DNA from: Verrucomicrobiota bacterium
GTDB lineage: Bacteria; Verrucomicrobiota; Verrucomicrobiia; Limisphaerales; JADJPG01
Direction: 5' to 3'
Assembly (NCBI GenBank): GCA_016713365.1
Contig: JADJPG010000004.1
Coordinates: 168,565-232,564 of the forward strand
DNA length: 64,000 bases
The notes under the pieces were generated by a model. That model was not told where the DNA came from. It did no database searches and worked only from the letters and a program-made list of their open reading frames with translations. Made by a program: the position numbers and the translations under genes. Shown one piece after another: positions 8,242 to 18,200 of this stretch (positions within the stretch are counted from its first letter, which is position 1; the number at the start of each line of letters is the position of its first letter).

Positions 8242-9615
8242 TTGCGCGTGACCCGTTTGAGGAGCGACCCCGGTGACGCCGCAACTGCTGCGGCATTGCT
8301 TATGGTGGCGGCTGTCATGCCTTGGCGTGCTTCTGCCGCTTCGGGCCCGGTTCACTGGCCGCAGTTTCGTGGAGCGGATTCGATGGGCGTCGCCGACGGT
8401 TCCAAATTTCCCGACCGCTGGGGCACAAACGAGAATGTCGCGTGGCGCATTAAGGTGCCGGGACGTGGCTGGTCGTCACCGATTGTCTGGGGCGACCGCG
8501 TGTTCGTGACAACGGTGGTAAGCGAGGGCGAAGTGGAGGCGCCGAAGAAGGGCCTGTATTTCGGCGGCGAACGGAAGACGGCTCCTCAGTCGACGCATCG
8601 CTGGCTGGTGCTTTGTTACAGTCTGAAAGATGGCAAAGAGTTGTGGCGGCAGGAGGCCCATCGCGGCACGCCGCCGAATCAGTTGCACGTGAAGAACACC
8701 TACGCCTCGGAAACGCCAGTCGCCGACGGCGAGCGCGTCTATGCTTACTTCGGGAACATCGGTTTGTTCTGCTTCGATCACGACGGCAAACGGTTGTGGT
8801 CGACGAACTGGCCGCCGGTGAAGACGCGTTATGGCTGGGGCTCGGCGGGATCGCCGGTCGTGCACGGCGATCGATTGTTTCTCGTGAACGACAACGAAGA
8901 CAAATCTTTCGCGGTCGCCCTCGAGGCGAAGACCGGTGGGCAGCTCTGGAGCGTGGAGCGTGACGAGCCGAGCAATTGGGCGACGCCCTACGTCTGGCAG
9001 AACGAGAAGCGCACGGAGCTCGTGGTGCCGGGCCGGAAGAAGGTTCGCTCCTACGATCTCGACGGACGGGTGCTGTGGGAGTTCGGCGGCATGTCCACGA
9101 TTGTCATTCCGACACCGTTCTCTAAGTTCGGGCTGCTCTACGTTTGCTCCGGCTACGTCGGCGATAAGACGCGTCCGGTCTTCGCCATCAAGCCAGGTGC
9201 GTCGGGCGACATCACGCTCGGGGCTGGCGAGACGAACAGCCAGTTCATCGCATGGTATCAGCCAACCGCCGCGCCGTACAATCCGTCGCCGCTGCTGTAT
9301 GGAGATCAGTTCTACGTGCTGTTCGATTTTGGTTTTCTCAGCAGCCACGATGCGCGGACGGGCAAGGTCATCTACGACAAACAGCGCGTTCAGACGGAGA
9401 CGACGTCCTTCACCGCGTCGCCATGGGCGGCGAATGGAAAGATTTATGCGCTCAGTGAGGACGGCGATACGTTCGTGTTCGCGGCCGGGCCGGAGTATCG
9501 GTTGCTGCACAAGAACTCGCTCGACGAGATGTGCATGGCAACGCCGGCAATCGCTGGCGACCGGCTCCTGATTCGGACGCTTAGCAAGCTCTACTGCATT
9601 GCTTCGAGTCGCTGA
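8242..9615 (+). CDS. Exported PQQ-like beta-propeller protein
   Basis: 457 residues. A TTG start at 8242 is preferred because GGGAG (8231-8235) lies 6 nt upstream; GTG at 8248 is the alternative. A signal peptide ends near WRASA. The body has propeller repeats with the WPQFRG start, W-x-x-x-V/I-PGRGWSSPIVWGDRVFV blades, and repeated G-x-x-L-W segments (GKELWRQE, GQLWSVE, GRVLWEFGG). Proteins of this type are common in Verrucomicrobiota and Planctomycetota. It has neither the BamB lipobox nor clear quinoprotein dehydrogenase residues, so a binding or scaffold role is as likely as an enzymatic one. Confidence 0.82.
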   Translation: MRVTRLRSDPGDAATAAALLMVAAVMPWRASAASGPVHWPQFRGADSMGVADGSKFPDRWGTNENVAWRIKVPGRGWSSPIVWGDRVFVTTVVSEGEVEAPKKGLYFGGERKTAPQSTHRWLVLCYSLKDGKELWRQEAHRGTPPNQLHVKNTYASETPVADGERVYAYFGNIGLFCFDHDGKRLWSTNWPPVKTRYGWGSAGSPVVHGDRLFLVNDNEDKSFAVALEAKTGGQLWSVERDEPSNWATPYVWQNEKRTELVVPGRKKVRSYDLDGRVLWEFGGMSTIVIPTPFSKFGLLYVCSGYVGDKTRPVFAIKPGASGDITLGAGETNSQFIAWYQPTAAPYNPSPLLYGDQFYVLFDFGFLSSHDARTGKVIYDKQRVQTETTSFTASPWAANGKIYALSEDGDTFVFAAGPEYRLLHKNSLDEMCMATPAIAGDRLLIRTLSKLYCIASSR

Positions 9616-9661
9616 CCCGCGACGCGATTTTAAGCGATTCCCGTAGTTTCTGCTTTTCAGA

Positions 9662-11308
9662 ATGGGCCTCGCCAAAGAATCATCCCGGCGCATGACGCGC
9701 GCGTTGGTCATCGTTCTTGCCTTTGCCGTGCTCTGCGGCTGCGGCCGCAGGGAGACTCGCGTCGCTTCGGGTAATCGCGAGCAGATCCTCCACGTCAATA
9801 ACGGCACCGAGCCGGCCAATCTCGATCCTCACGTCGTCACCGGCGTGCCTGAGCATCACGTCATCATGTCGTTGCTCGAAGGGTTGGTGAGTGAGGATCC
9901 ACGGGGCATCACGCCGCAGCCGGGCACCGCCGAACGGTGGGAGCTTTCCGAGGACCAAACCGTCTACACGTTCCATCTCCGCAAGAACGCGCGTTGGTCG
10001 AACGGCGATCCGGTCACGGCCCACGATTTTGTCCGCACGTTTCGGCGCGCGCTCACGCCGTCTTTGGCCTCGGAATACGCCTACATGCTCTTCGTGATGA
10101 AAGGCGCGGAGGAGTTCAACACCGGCAAGATTACGGACTTCGATCAGGTCGGCGTGAAGGCGCTCGATGATCACACGCTTCGCGTGACGCTGAATTCGCC
10201 GACGCCGTATTTCCTCGGCCTGTTGCTGCACTACTCGTGGTTTCCGCTGCATCTGCCGACCATCGAGAAATACGGCCCGGTCTACGAACGAGGCAATCGC
10301 TGGACAAAGCCGGGACGCTTCGTCGGGAACGGCCCGTTCGCGCTGGAGCAGTGGAAGGTGAATCACGTCATTGTGGTGAAGCGGAACACCAATTACTGGG
10401 ACGCTGCGAACGTGAAGCTGAACAAGATCTATTTCTACTCAATCGAGAGCACGGACACGGACGAACGCGCCTTCCGCTCCGGGCAGTTGCACAAGACGCA
10501 TGAGCTGCCGCAGATGAAGATCGACACCTACCGCGAGAAGTATCCGCACCTGCTGCGCATCGAACCGTTCTTGGGAACGTACTTCTACATCTGCAACACC
10601 GCCAAGCCGCCGCTGAACGACAAGCGCGTCCGTCGCGCGTTGGCGATGGCCATTGATCGCGAAGCCATCGTGAAGAACGTGACGCGCGGCGGTCAGCTTC
10701 CGGCCTTTCACTTCACGCCGCCGGGCACGGCAGGATATACGGCGCGCGCGCGGTTTCCGTACGATATCGAGGGCGCAAAGAAACTGCTGACGGAGGCGGG
10801 TTACCCCAATGGCAAAGGACTGCCGCCGGTTGAGATTCTCTTCAACACGCTGGAGTCGCACCGCGCGATCGCCGAGACGATTCAGGAGATGTGGAAGAAG
10901 AACGTCGGCATCGACGCGCGGTTGCTCAATCAGGAGTGGAAGGTCTATCTCGATTCGAAGAAGACGGGGAACTATCAGGTCGCGCGCTACGGCTGGATCG
11001 GCGATTACCCGGACCCGAACTCGTTCCTCGACATGTGGCTGACTGGCGGCGGCAACAATGATTCCAACTGGTCGAATCCGGAATACGACCGGTTGATTCG
11101 CGAGGCGGGACGAACCGCGGACTTGGCGAAGCGTCTCGAAGTCTTCCAGCAAGCGGAGGCCATTCTCCTCGATGAGATGCCGGTGATTCCGATCTATTTC
11201 TATACTCGGCCGTATGCGATTCAACCGAGTGTGAAGGGCTGGTATCCGACCATCCTCGACAATCATCCGTGGCACAAGGTGTGGCTCGAAGAGGAGAAGG
11301 AAAACTAG
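9662..11308 (+). CDS. oppA: Oligopeptide ABC transporter substrate-binding lipoprotein
   Basis: 548 residues, SBP_bac_5 family. The signal ends in a lipobox-like LCGC (AVLCGCGRRE), so the protein should be lipidated and tethered outside the inner membrane. Family motifs follow: EPANLDPHVVTGVPEHHVI, LLEGLVSEDP, YTFHLRKNARWSNGDPVTAHDF, and a C-terminal GWIGDYPDPNSFLDMW. It captures peptides and hands them to OppBC. It is the first gene of the oppABCDF set, 3 bp before oppB. Confidence 0.94.
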   Translation: MGLAKESSRRMTRALVIVLAFAVLCGCGRRETRVASGNREQILHVNNGTEPANLDPHVVTGVPEHHVIMSLLEGLVSEDPRGITPQPGTAERWELSEDQTVYTFHLRKNARWSNGDPVTAHDFVRTFRRALTPSLASEYAYMLFVMKGAEEFNTGKITDFDQVGVKALDDHTLRVTLNSPTPYFLGLLLHYSWFPLHLPTIEKYGPVYERGNRWTKPGRFVGNGPFALEQWKVNHVIVVKRNTNYWDAANVKLNKIYFYSIESTDTDERAFRSGQLHKTHELPQMKIDTYREKYPHLLRIEPFLGTYFYICNTAKPPLNDKRVRRALAMAIDREAIVKNVTRGGQLPAFHFTPPGTAGYTARARFPYDIEGAKKLLTEAGYPNGKGLPPVEILFNTLESHRAIAETIQEMWKKNVGIDARLLNQEWKVYLDSKKTGNYQVARYGWIGDYPDPNSFLDMWLTGGGNNDSNWSNPEYDRLIREAGRTADLAKRLEVFQQAEAILLDEMPVIPIYFYTRPYAIQPSVKGWYPTILDNHPWHKVWLEEEKEN

Positions 11309-11311
11309 GTC

Positions 11312-12163
11312 ATGCTGCGCTTCATCTTTAGACGATTGCTTCAGACCATCCCGGTGCTGCTGATCATCGCGACGATGACGTTCTTCCTGATGAAGCTCGC
11401 GCCGGGCGGGCCTTTCGACACGGAGAAGGCCACCACGCCGGAGATCAAGAAGCAGCTCGAAGCGCATTACGGTTTGGACAAATCGGTGTGGGCGCAATAC
11501 GGCGACTACATGATCAAACTCGTGCAAGGCGACCTCGGTCCGTCATTCAAGTACGCTGGCTGGGAGGTTACGGAGCTTATCGCCGGCGCGTTTCCAGTGT
11601 CGCTCGAACTCGGCTGTTACGCGCTCGCGGTGGCGCTGACCATTGGCATGATCATGGGCTTTGTCGCGGCGCTGCGACCGAACTCCGCGACCGATTACGT
11701 GCCGATGTCGCTGGCGACGCTCGGCATTTGTTTGCCGACGTTTGTCATGGGGCCGCTGCTGATTCTATTATTCGGCATCACGCTCGGCTGGTTCAACAGC
11801 TCCGGCTGGTTCTTCATGAGCGACCGCGTTTTGCCCGCGCTCACGCTGGGTGGTTACTACGCGGCCTACACGTCGCGCATCGCGCGTACGGGCATGATGG
11901 AGATTCTCTCGCAGGATTTCATCCGCACCGCGCGCGCGAAAGGCGCCTCTGAATGGCGCGTCATCTTCAAGCACGCGTTCAAGGGTGCGATTCAACCAGT
12001 CGTCACGCTCACGGCGCCCGTGACGGCGAGCATGGTCACGGGCTCGTTCATCGTGGAGAAGATCTTCGACATTCCTGGCATGGGCCGGTTCTTCGTCACG
12101 GCGGCGTTCAATCGCGATCTGACGCTCGTCGTAGGCCTCGTGCTGTTCTACGCCACGCGCTGA
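11312..12163 (+). CDS. oppB: Oligopeptide ABC transporter permease OppB, frameshifted C-terminus
   Basis: 283 residues in the open frame, with the N-terminal MLRFIFRRLLQTIPVLLIIATMTFFLM, the LAPGGPF motif and the EAA loop (ILSQDFIRTARAKGASEWRVI) that contacts the ATPase. OppB proteins are normally about 306 residues. Here the frame ends early at TGA 12161-12163, while the expected last helix (LIVVLNLIADVVLVWLNPRL) continues in the +1-shifted frame to 12231, three bases before oppC. One missing base near 12156 explains this. It may be a true mutation, a sequencing error, or less likely recoding. Confidence 0.92.
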   Translation: MLRFIFRRLLQTIPVLLIIATMTFFLMKLAPGGPFDTEKATTPEIKKQLEAHYGLDKSVWAQYGDYMIKLVQGDLGPSFKYAGWEVTELIAGAFPVSLELGCYALAVALTIGMIMGFVAALRPNSATDYVPMSLATLGICLPTFVMGPLLILLFGITLGWFNSSGWFFMSDRVLPALTLGGYYAAYTSRIARTGMMEILSQDFIRTARAKGASEWRVIFKHAFKGAIQPVVTLTAPVTASMVTGSFIVEKIFDIPGMGRFFVTAAFNRDLTLVVGLVLFYATR

Positions 12164-12231
12164 TTGTCGTGCTGAACCTCATCGCTGACGTTGTGCTCGT
12201 CTGGCTTAACCCGCGTTTGCGCTTCGAGTAA
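12157..12231 (+). pseudogene. Out-of-frame OppB C-terminal segment
   Basis: Read from GCG at 12157, this encodes ALIVVLNLIADVVLVWLNPR followed by LRFE and a TAA. It matches the conserved end of DppB/OppB permeases (VVLNLxxDxxYxxLDPRxR). It is separated from the upstream oppB frame by a single-base shift and restores normal protein length and normal spacing to oppC. Confidence 0.8.
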
Positions 12232-12233
12232 CC

Positions 12234-13130
12234 ATGGCCGCGCCACAATCCATTCCTGACACTCTGCCGCTCGAACAAATCGAGCAGGGGACGTCCTTGT
12301 GGAAGGACGCGGTCCGCCGGTTCCTCAAGAACAAGATGGCTGTGTTCGGCCTCGGCTTTGTCGTGCTGCTGACGCTGGCTGCTCTCGCCGCGCCGCTGTT
12401 CGTGAAGTCGTTCTCCGCTCAGAACCTCGCTTACGGTGCGCAACCGCCGAGCAGCGAGCACTGGCTGGGGACGGATGTGCTCGGGCGCGACCTGCTTTCG
12501 CGCATCCTCTACGGCAGCCGCATTTCGCTCGCGGTCGGCGTGTGCGCGACGCTCGTGTCCCTGACCATCGGCGTGCTCTACGGCGCGATCTCCGGCTACC
12601 TCGGCGGCAAGACCGACGCCGTGATGATGCGCATCGTGGATATCCTTTACGCGCTGCCGTTCACCGTGTTCGTCATCCTGCTGATGGTCATCTTCGGGCG
12701 GAACATCATTCTGCTCTTCATGGCCATTGGCGCGGTGGAATGGCTGACGGTTGCGCGCATCGTTCGCGGCCAGGTGCTGTCGCTGCGCAAACAGGAGTTC
12801 ATCGAGGCCGCCATCGCGCTCGGTTTGCGCAAGCGCGCGATCATCTTGCGACACCTCGTTCCGAACGTGCTCGGCATTACGATCATTTACGCCACGCTCA
12901 CGGTGCCGAGCGTGATGCTGCTCGAAGCGGCGCTGAGTTTCCTTGGCTTCGGCGTGCAACCGCCGATGAGTTCGTTGGGCGTGTTGATCGATGAAGGCGC
13001 GAAGACGATCGAGGAGTTTCCGTGGCTGCTGATTTTCCCTGGCGTCGTCTTCTCGCTCACGCTGTTCTCGCTGAACTTCCTCGGCGACGGCCTCCGCGAC
13101 GCGCTCGACCCGAAGGCGGCGAAGGATTGA
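12234..13130 (+). CDS. oppC: Oligopeptide ABC transporter permease OppC
   Basis: 298 residues. It has an N-terminal helix (KMAVFGLGFVVLLTLAALAA) and a periplasmic segment ending EHWLGTDVLGRDLLSRILYG, the OppC/DppC signature. Five further membrane segments follow, with the EAA loop (EAAIALGLRKRAIILRHLVP) and the C-terminal LNFLGDGLRDALDPK. It pairs with OppB to form the channel. The ATG lies 2 bases after the restored oppB stop. Confidence 0.94.
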   Translation: MAAPQSIPDTLPLEQIEQGTSLWKDAVRRFLKNKMAVFGLGFVVLLTLAALAAPLFVKSFSAQNLAYGAQPPSSEHWLGTDVLGRDLLSRILYGSRISLAVGVCATLVSLTIGVLYGAISGYLGGKTDAVMMRIVDILYALPFTVFVILLMVIFGRNIILLFMAIGAVEWLTVARIVRGQVLSLRKQEFIEAAIALGLRKRAIILRHLVPNVLGITIIYATLTVPSVMLLEAALSFLGFGVQPPMSSLGVLIDEGAKTIEEFPWLLIFPGVVFSLTLFSLNFLGDGLRDALDPKAAKD

Positions 13131-13151
13131 AATAGAAATGAAACTGATTGC

Positions 13152-13216
13152 CCGCGAAATACGCCAAACGACGCGAAATCGGAATCGGATTTTGGCGTCT
13201 TTAGCGTGTTTCGCGG
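13152..13216. repeat. Intergenic imperfect palindrome between oppC and oppD
   Basis: The left arm CCGCGAAATACGCCAAACGA begins at 13152. It pairs with the complement of the right arm at 13190-13216 (TTTTGGCGTC... ending in GTGTTTCGCGG). The two arms agree over about 26 positions with a few mismatches and one bulge. It is the only sequence of note in the 96 bp gap, in an otherwise tightly packed operon. It looks like a dispersed REP-like element and not a terminator, since no T-run follows. Confidence 0.65.
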
Positions 13217-13226
13217 ATTGCTTCTC

Positions 13227-14207
13227 ATGCCCCTTCTCGAAGTAACAAACCTCCAGACCAGCTTCCACACGCGCAACGGAATCGTGCGCGCGGTGCGGGA
13301 TGTGTCGTTCTCGCTGGAGAAGGGCGAGACGCTCGGCATCGTCGGCGAGAGCGGTTCGGGCAAGTCGGTCACGTGCTATTCGCTCATGCGCCTGATTCCG
13401 CAGCCCCCCGGACGCATCGAAGGCGGACGCGCTCTGTTCGATGGCGTGGACTTGCTCTCGTGCTCGAAGGAACAGCTTCGCTCCATCCGCGGCAAACGTG
13501 TCTCGATGATCTTTCAGGATCCGATGACGTCGCTGAATCCGTATCTGCGCATCGAGGAACAACTCATCGAACCGCTCCTGCTCCACGACAATCTCGATCG
13601 CGCTGAAGCTGTGAAGCGGGCCATCAAAGCGCTCGAAGATGTCGGTGTGCCCAGCGCGGCCCAGCGCATCCGCAGTTATCCGCACGAATTCTCCGGCGGC
13701 ATGCGGCAGCGCGTGATGATCGCGATGGCGCTGGTGACGAAGCCCGAGTTGCTCATCGCCGACGAGCCGACGACGGCCCTCGACGTGACCGTGCAGGCGC
13801 AGATTCTGGAACTCATCAAGAAGCTCCAGCATGACCTCGGCACCGCGGTAATTTGGATCAGTCACGACCTCGGCGTGGTCGCCGGATTCTGCCAGCGCGT
13901 GATGGTGATGTATGCGGGGCGGGCGGTGGAAAGCGCGTCCACTGAGGCGATCTTCAAACGTCCGAAACATCCCTACAATCGCGCACTCCAGAAATCGATT
14001 CCCGCGCTCCAGCCAAAAGGCGCGGAGCTCTACACCATTCCCGGCATGCCGCCGGATATGTCGAAGCCGATCTCTGGTTGTGCATTCGCGCCGCGGTGCG
14101 AGTTCGCCCAGGACGCCTGCCGCAGCGGCGACATGCGGTTGGAGACGGTTGAGCCCGGCCACGCGAGTGCGTGCGTGCGGGTGCAGCGAGAGGGACTCAA
14201 ACTTTAG
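13227..14207 (+). CDS. oppD: Oligopeptide ABC transporter ATP-binding protein OppD
   Basis: 326 residues from the ATG at 13227 (MPLLEVTNLQTSF); the open frame extends a few codons upstream into the palindrome. Walker A is GESGSGKS, the Q-loop is IFQDPMTSLNP, the ABC signature is FSGGMRQRV, and Walker B is LLIADEPTTALD followed by WISHDLGVVAG. The C-terminal oligopeptide-transporter Cys cluster is CAFAPRCEFAQDAC. It powers the transporter with OppF. A 6-nt gap separates its stop from oppF. Confidence 0.95.
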   Translation: MPLLEVTNLQTSFHTRNGIVRAVRDVSFSLEKGETLGIVGESGSGKSVTCYSLMRLIPQPPGRIEGGRALFDGVDLLSCSKEQLRSIRGKRVSMIFQDPMTSLNPYLRIEEQLIEPLLLHDNLDRAEAVKRAIKALEDVGVPSAAQRIRSYPHEFSGGMRQRVMIAMALVTKPELLIADEPTTALDVTVQAQILELIKKLQHDLGTAVIWISHDLGVVAGFCQRVMVMYAGRAVESASTEAIFKRPKHPYNRALQKSIPALQPKGAELYTIPGMPPDMSKPISGCAFAPRCEFAQDACRSGDMRLETVEPGHASACVRVQREGLKL

Positions 14208-14213
14208 CCACGG

Positions 14214-15233
14214 ATGAGCAATCTGAGACTCAAGAATAGAAACGAAGCTTTCTTGGAGATTTGCAACGTGAAGACCCACTTTCCGGTGGAGCGTGGGATC
14301 TTTATCCGGCGGCGTGTCGGCACGGTGCGCGCGGTGGACGGTGTTTCGCTGTCGTTGAACAAGGGCGAGATTCTCGGGTTGGTCGGCGAGTCGGGCTGTG
14401 GTAAGTCCACGCTGGGGCGAACCATCATGCAACTCATCCCGCCGACCGAAGGCGCGGTGGTGCTGGCGGGGAAACATCTGGAACAATTGCAGGGCGCGGA
14501 ACTGCGCGAGGCGCGCGCGGATTTCCAGATGATCTTCCAGGATCCCTACGCGTCACTGAATCCGCGCATGACGGTTTACGACGCGCTGGCGGAGGCGATT
14601 CAGGCGCACAAACAAGTAGAGGACGACAAGCTGCCTTATCTCGTAAGCCAGTTGATGGAGAAGGTCGGGCTTGCGCCGCGCTTCATCAAAAAGTACCCGC
14701 ACGAGTTCTCCGGCGGTCAGCGCCAGCGCATCGCCATTGCGCGCGCGCTGGCGGTCGAGCCAAAGCTCATCGTCGCGGACGAACCGGTGAGCGCGCTCGA
14801 TGTTTCCATCCAGGCGCAGATCATCAACCTGCTCGCGAAACTCTCGCGAGAGATGCAGCTCACGCTGATCTTCATCTCGCACGATCTCTCGGTGGTGAAA
14901 CACATCTCGGATCGCATCGCGGTGATGTATCTCGGGAAGATTGTGGAGGTCGGTCCGGCGGCGCAGGTCTTCGAACGCCCGCTGCATCCTTACACGAAGG
15001 CGCTGGTCAGTGCGGTGCCAATTCCCGATCCCGTCCGCGAGAGCGCGCGGCAACGCGTCATCCTGCAAGGCGACCCGCCGTCGCCGATCAATCCGCCGAG
15101 CGGTTGCGCCTTTCATCCGCGCTGTCCATTCGCTGTCGATGCCTGCAAATCGACCACGCCGCGTTTGGAGGAATTCGCCGGCGGCCAGCAGGCAGCGTGC
15201 ATTCGTGTGAAGGAAATTTCGTCCACGACGTGA
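14214..15233 (+). CDS. oppF: Oligopeptide ABC transporter ATP-binding protein OppF
   Basis: 339 residues. It has the OppF-type start NVKTHFPVERGIFIRRRVG, Walker A GESGCGKST, Q-loop IFQDPYASLNPRMT, signature FSGGQRQRIAIARAL, Walker B LIVADEPVSALD, and the C-terminal Cys motif CAFHPRCPFAVDAC. It is the last transport gene of the operon. The next gene's GTG begins one base after this stop, so they are probably co-transcribed, although no functional link is known. Confidence 0.95.
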   Translation: MSNLRLKNRNEAFLEICNVKTHFPVERGIFIRRRVGTVRAVDGVSLSLNKGEILGLVGESGCGKSTLGRTIMQLIPPTEGAVVLAGKHLEQLQGAELREARADFQMIFQDPYASLNPRMTVYDALAEAIQAHKQVEDDKLPYLVSQLMEKVGLAPRFIKKYPHEFSGGQRQRIAIARALAVEPKLIVADEPVSALDVSIQAQIINLLAKLSREMQLTLIFISHDLSVVKHISDRIAVMYLGKIVEVGPAAQVFERPLHPYTKALVSAVPIPDPVRESARQRVILQGDPPSPINPPSGCAFHPRCPFAVDACKSTTPRLEEFAGGQQAACIRVKEISSTT

Positions 15234-15234
15234 A

Positions 15235-18200
15235 GTGAGCACGACCGGTTCAGTCGTTCGAAAGGTTGCCGCGTCCCTCGGCATCGCGCTGGCGACGCTG
15301 GACGTTTCATTGAGGGCGGCGGCGCCCGAGTGGACGAATATTCCCGGCGGACGCTGGAGCGCGCTTCCCGCGCCGTCCGCTCCGGCGAAGGTGGGCTTCA
15401 CGCTTCAGAGTCCGGATCAAACTTCGGTCCGTTTCACCAACACGATCGCTGAATGGTCCGCCGCGGAGAATCGCGTGCTGCTGAACGGCTCGGGCGTCGC
15501 GGCGGGGGATTTCGATCGCGACGGCTGGCCGGACTTGTTCTTCACCGGACTGGACGCGCCGTGCCGACTGTATCGCAATCTAGGGAACTGGAAGTTCCAA
15601 GATGTGACGGCGGAATCGGGCGTCGCCTTGCCAGGGAAGAATTATCGCGGTGCGGTCTTTGCAGATCTGAACGGCGACAATGCGCTCGATTTGCTCGTGG
15701 CCACAACGGGGCAGGGCGTTCTCTGTTTTCAGAACAATGGACGCGGGCAGTTCACGAACGTGACGCGTCAAGCACGCTTGGAAAGCAGTGCCGGCAGCGT
15801 GACCCTAGCGTTGGCGGATGTGGAACTGGCGGAGCGCTTGACGGTCGTTGATGGCCAGGTGCTCGAGTTCGGCGAGCCGGATCAATTGTATCTCAACGAC
15901 GGGCGCGGACGGTTCACGCCGGTGTCGTGGACTGGCGGACGATTCCGGAATGAGGACGGCGCGCCGCTCGTGGAACCACCGCGGGATTGGGGGCTGACGG
16001 CGACGTTTCGCGACATCAACGACGACGGCTTTCCCGACATTTACGTGTGCAACGATTTCTGGACGCCGGATCGTGTGTGGGTGAACGACGGCAAGGGCCG
16101 GTTCCGTCTCGCGCCGAGGCTGGCGTTGCGGAACATGCCGGCGAGTTCGATGGGCGTGGATTTTGCCGATTACGACCGCGACGGTGACATGGATTTCTTC
16201 GTGGTGGACATGCTGTCGCGCGATCTCCGTTTGCGGAAACGCCAGAAGCCGGCGCAGAACCCGATGAGCACGATGCCGGGTTTGTTCGAGGATCGCCCTC
16301 AGTTCATGCGGAACACGCTTTATCGAAATCGCGGCGATGGCACTTACGCGGAGGTGGCGAACATGGTGGGCTTGCCAGCTTCGGACTGGTCTTGGTCGCC
16401 GGTGTTTCTCGATGTGGATTTGGATGGCTACGAGGATTTGTTGATCACGACTGGTCACGCGCGCGATGTGCAGGATCTCGATGTGCAGGCTCGGATTCGT
16501 GCGCTGCAACATCCGTGGACGGGATTCAAGAGCGAGGCGGAGCGTCAGAAGGCCTATACGCGGGAACTGATGGAGCACATGCGGCTGTATCCGTTGCTGC
16601 ATTCGCCGATTGTCGCGTTTCGAAATCTCGCTGGTCGCGGTTTCGCGGAGGTGACGACGGATTGGGGCACGGAACGACAGGGAGTGCATCACGCAATTGC
16701 GCTGGCGGATTTTGATCGCGACGGCGATTTGGATTTCGTGGTGAACAGTCTCGGCAGCGCAGCGGGCGTGTATCGGAACAACGCAACGCAAGCACGCGTG
16801 GCAGTGCGTCTGCGCGGGCGCGCGCCGAATACACAAGGCGTCGGGGCAAAGGTCGTTCTCCGCGGCGGCGCGGTGCCCGCGCAGGGGCAGGAGATGATTA
16901 GCGGCGGACGTTACATGTCGGGTGATGAGGCGATGCGCGTGTTTGCGGCCGGCACTGTCGGGAAGCCGATGACGCTCGAAGTCACCTGGCGCAATGGACT
17001 GAGAACGGTTGTCACGAATGTGCTGGCGAATCGGCTCTACGAAATTGAGGAGGCAACGGCAACCGCGGTGCCGTCGAATCCGCCGGCCCCGGTCGCACCG
17101 TTGTTCGTGGATTTGAGCAGTCTCATTGAACATCGTCATCACGAAGAGGCTTTCGATGATTTCGTGCGGCAACCATTGCTGCCGTTTAAGCGGAGTCAGT
17201 CGGGGCTAGGCGTCGCGTGTTTCGATGCGGATGGCGACGGCGTAAGTGAATTATTTATCGGGAGCGGACGCGGCGGAACCGTCGGCGGCTACAGGGTGAA
17301 GTCTGGCGGAGCGTGGGAGCGCGCGGAATCGCTGAGCCGGTCAATGCTGACTGACGATGCGACAGGCTTGGCGGGATGGACGAGTCCGTCCGGGAAGCGG
17401 GAGCTCTTGGTGGGACTTTCCGGATACGAAAGTGACGGCGGGCATTCGGTGCTCTCGCTGACGTTCGCCGCGGACGGTCCGAGGGTGACGAATCGTGCGG
17501 AGCTTCAGGCGGCGGGGCAGGGAACCGGGCCGCTGGCGGTGGCGGACATCGACGGGAACGGTTCGCTGGATTTGTTCGCGGGAGGTTTTGTCATTGGCGG
17601 GCGTTATCCGGAAGCGTCGGCGAGTCGGGTCTATCGTGCTTCGAGCGAGCGGTTGGTATTGGACGAGGCAAACACGCGAGCACTTGCCGGCGTGGGTTTG
17701 GTGAATGGCGCGGTGTGGAGCGATTTGGATGACGATGGTTTTCCGGAACTGGTGCTGGCTTGCGAATGGGGGCCGGTCAGGGTCTTCAAGAACACGGCGG
17801 GTAACTTGCGCGAGGTCACGTCGGCGTTGGGATTGGATCGATTCACTGGTTGGTGGACTGGCGTGACGGCTGGCGATTTCGATGGCGACGGGCGCATGGA
17901 TTTGGTGGCGGGAAACTGGGGGTTGAACAGCGAGTATCGCGCGTCGGCTTCGGTTCCGCTGGTGGCGTATCACGGCGATCTGCTGGAACGGGGGGTGATG
18001 GATTGGATCGAGACAGAGTGGGACGAGCGGCGTCGTGAAGTCGTTCCCCGGCGCCGGCTGGATGCGCTGAATCAGGTGCTGCCGGTGTTGAGTGAACGTT
18101 TCCCGACGCACGAGCGATTTAGTGAAGCCACTATCGAAGTGGTGCTGGGTCCGCTGCGGTCGCGGGCAAAGAAAGTCGAAGCCACGACGCTGGCCTCGAC

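Noticed and set aside
7482..8318. Long minus-strand frame (278 codons) upstream of the small secreted protein
   Set aside because: Only the last 56 codons have a signal peptide and gene-like composition; the rest is Pro/Arg translation of G-tracts.
12108..14486. 792-codon minus-strand frame across opp genes
   Set aside because: An antisense artefact of high-GC codon usage in oppBCDF; charged low-information sequence without domains.
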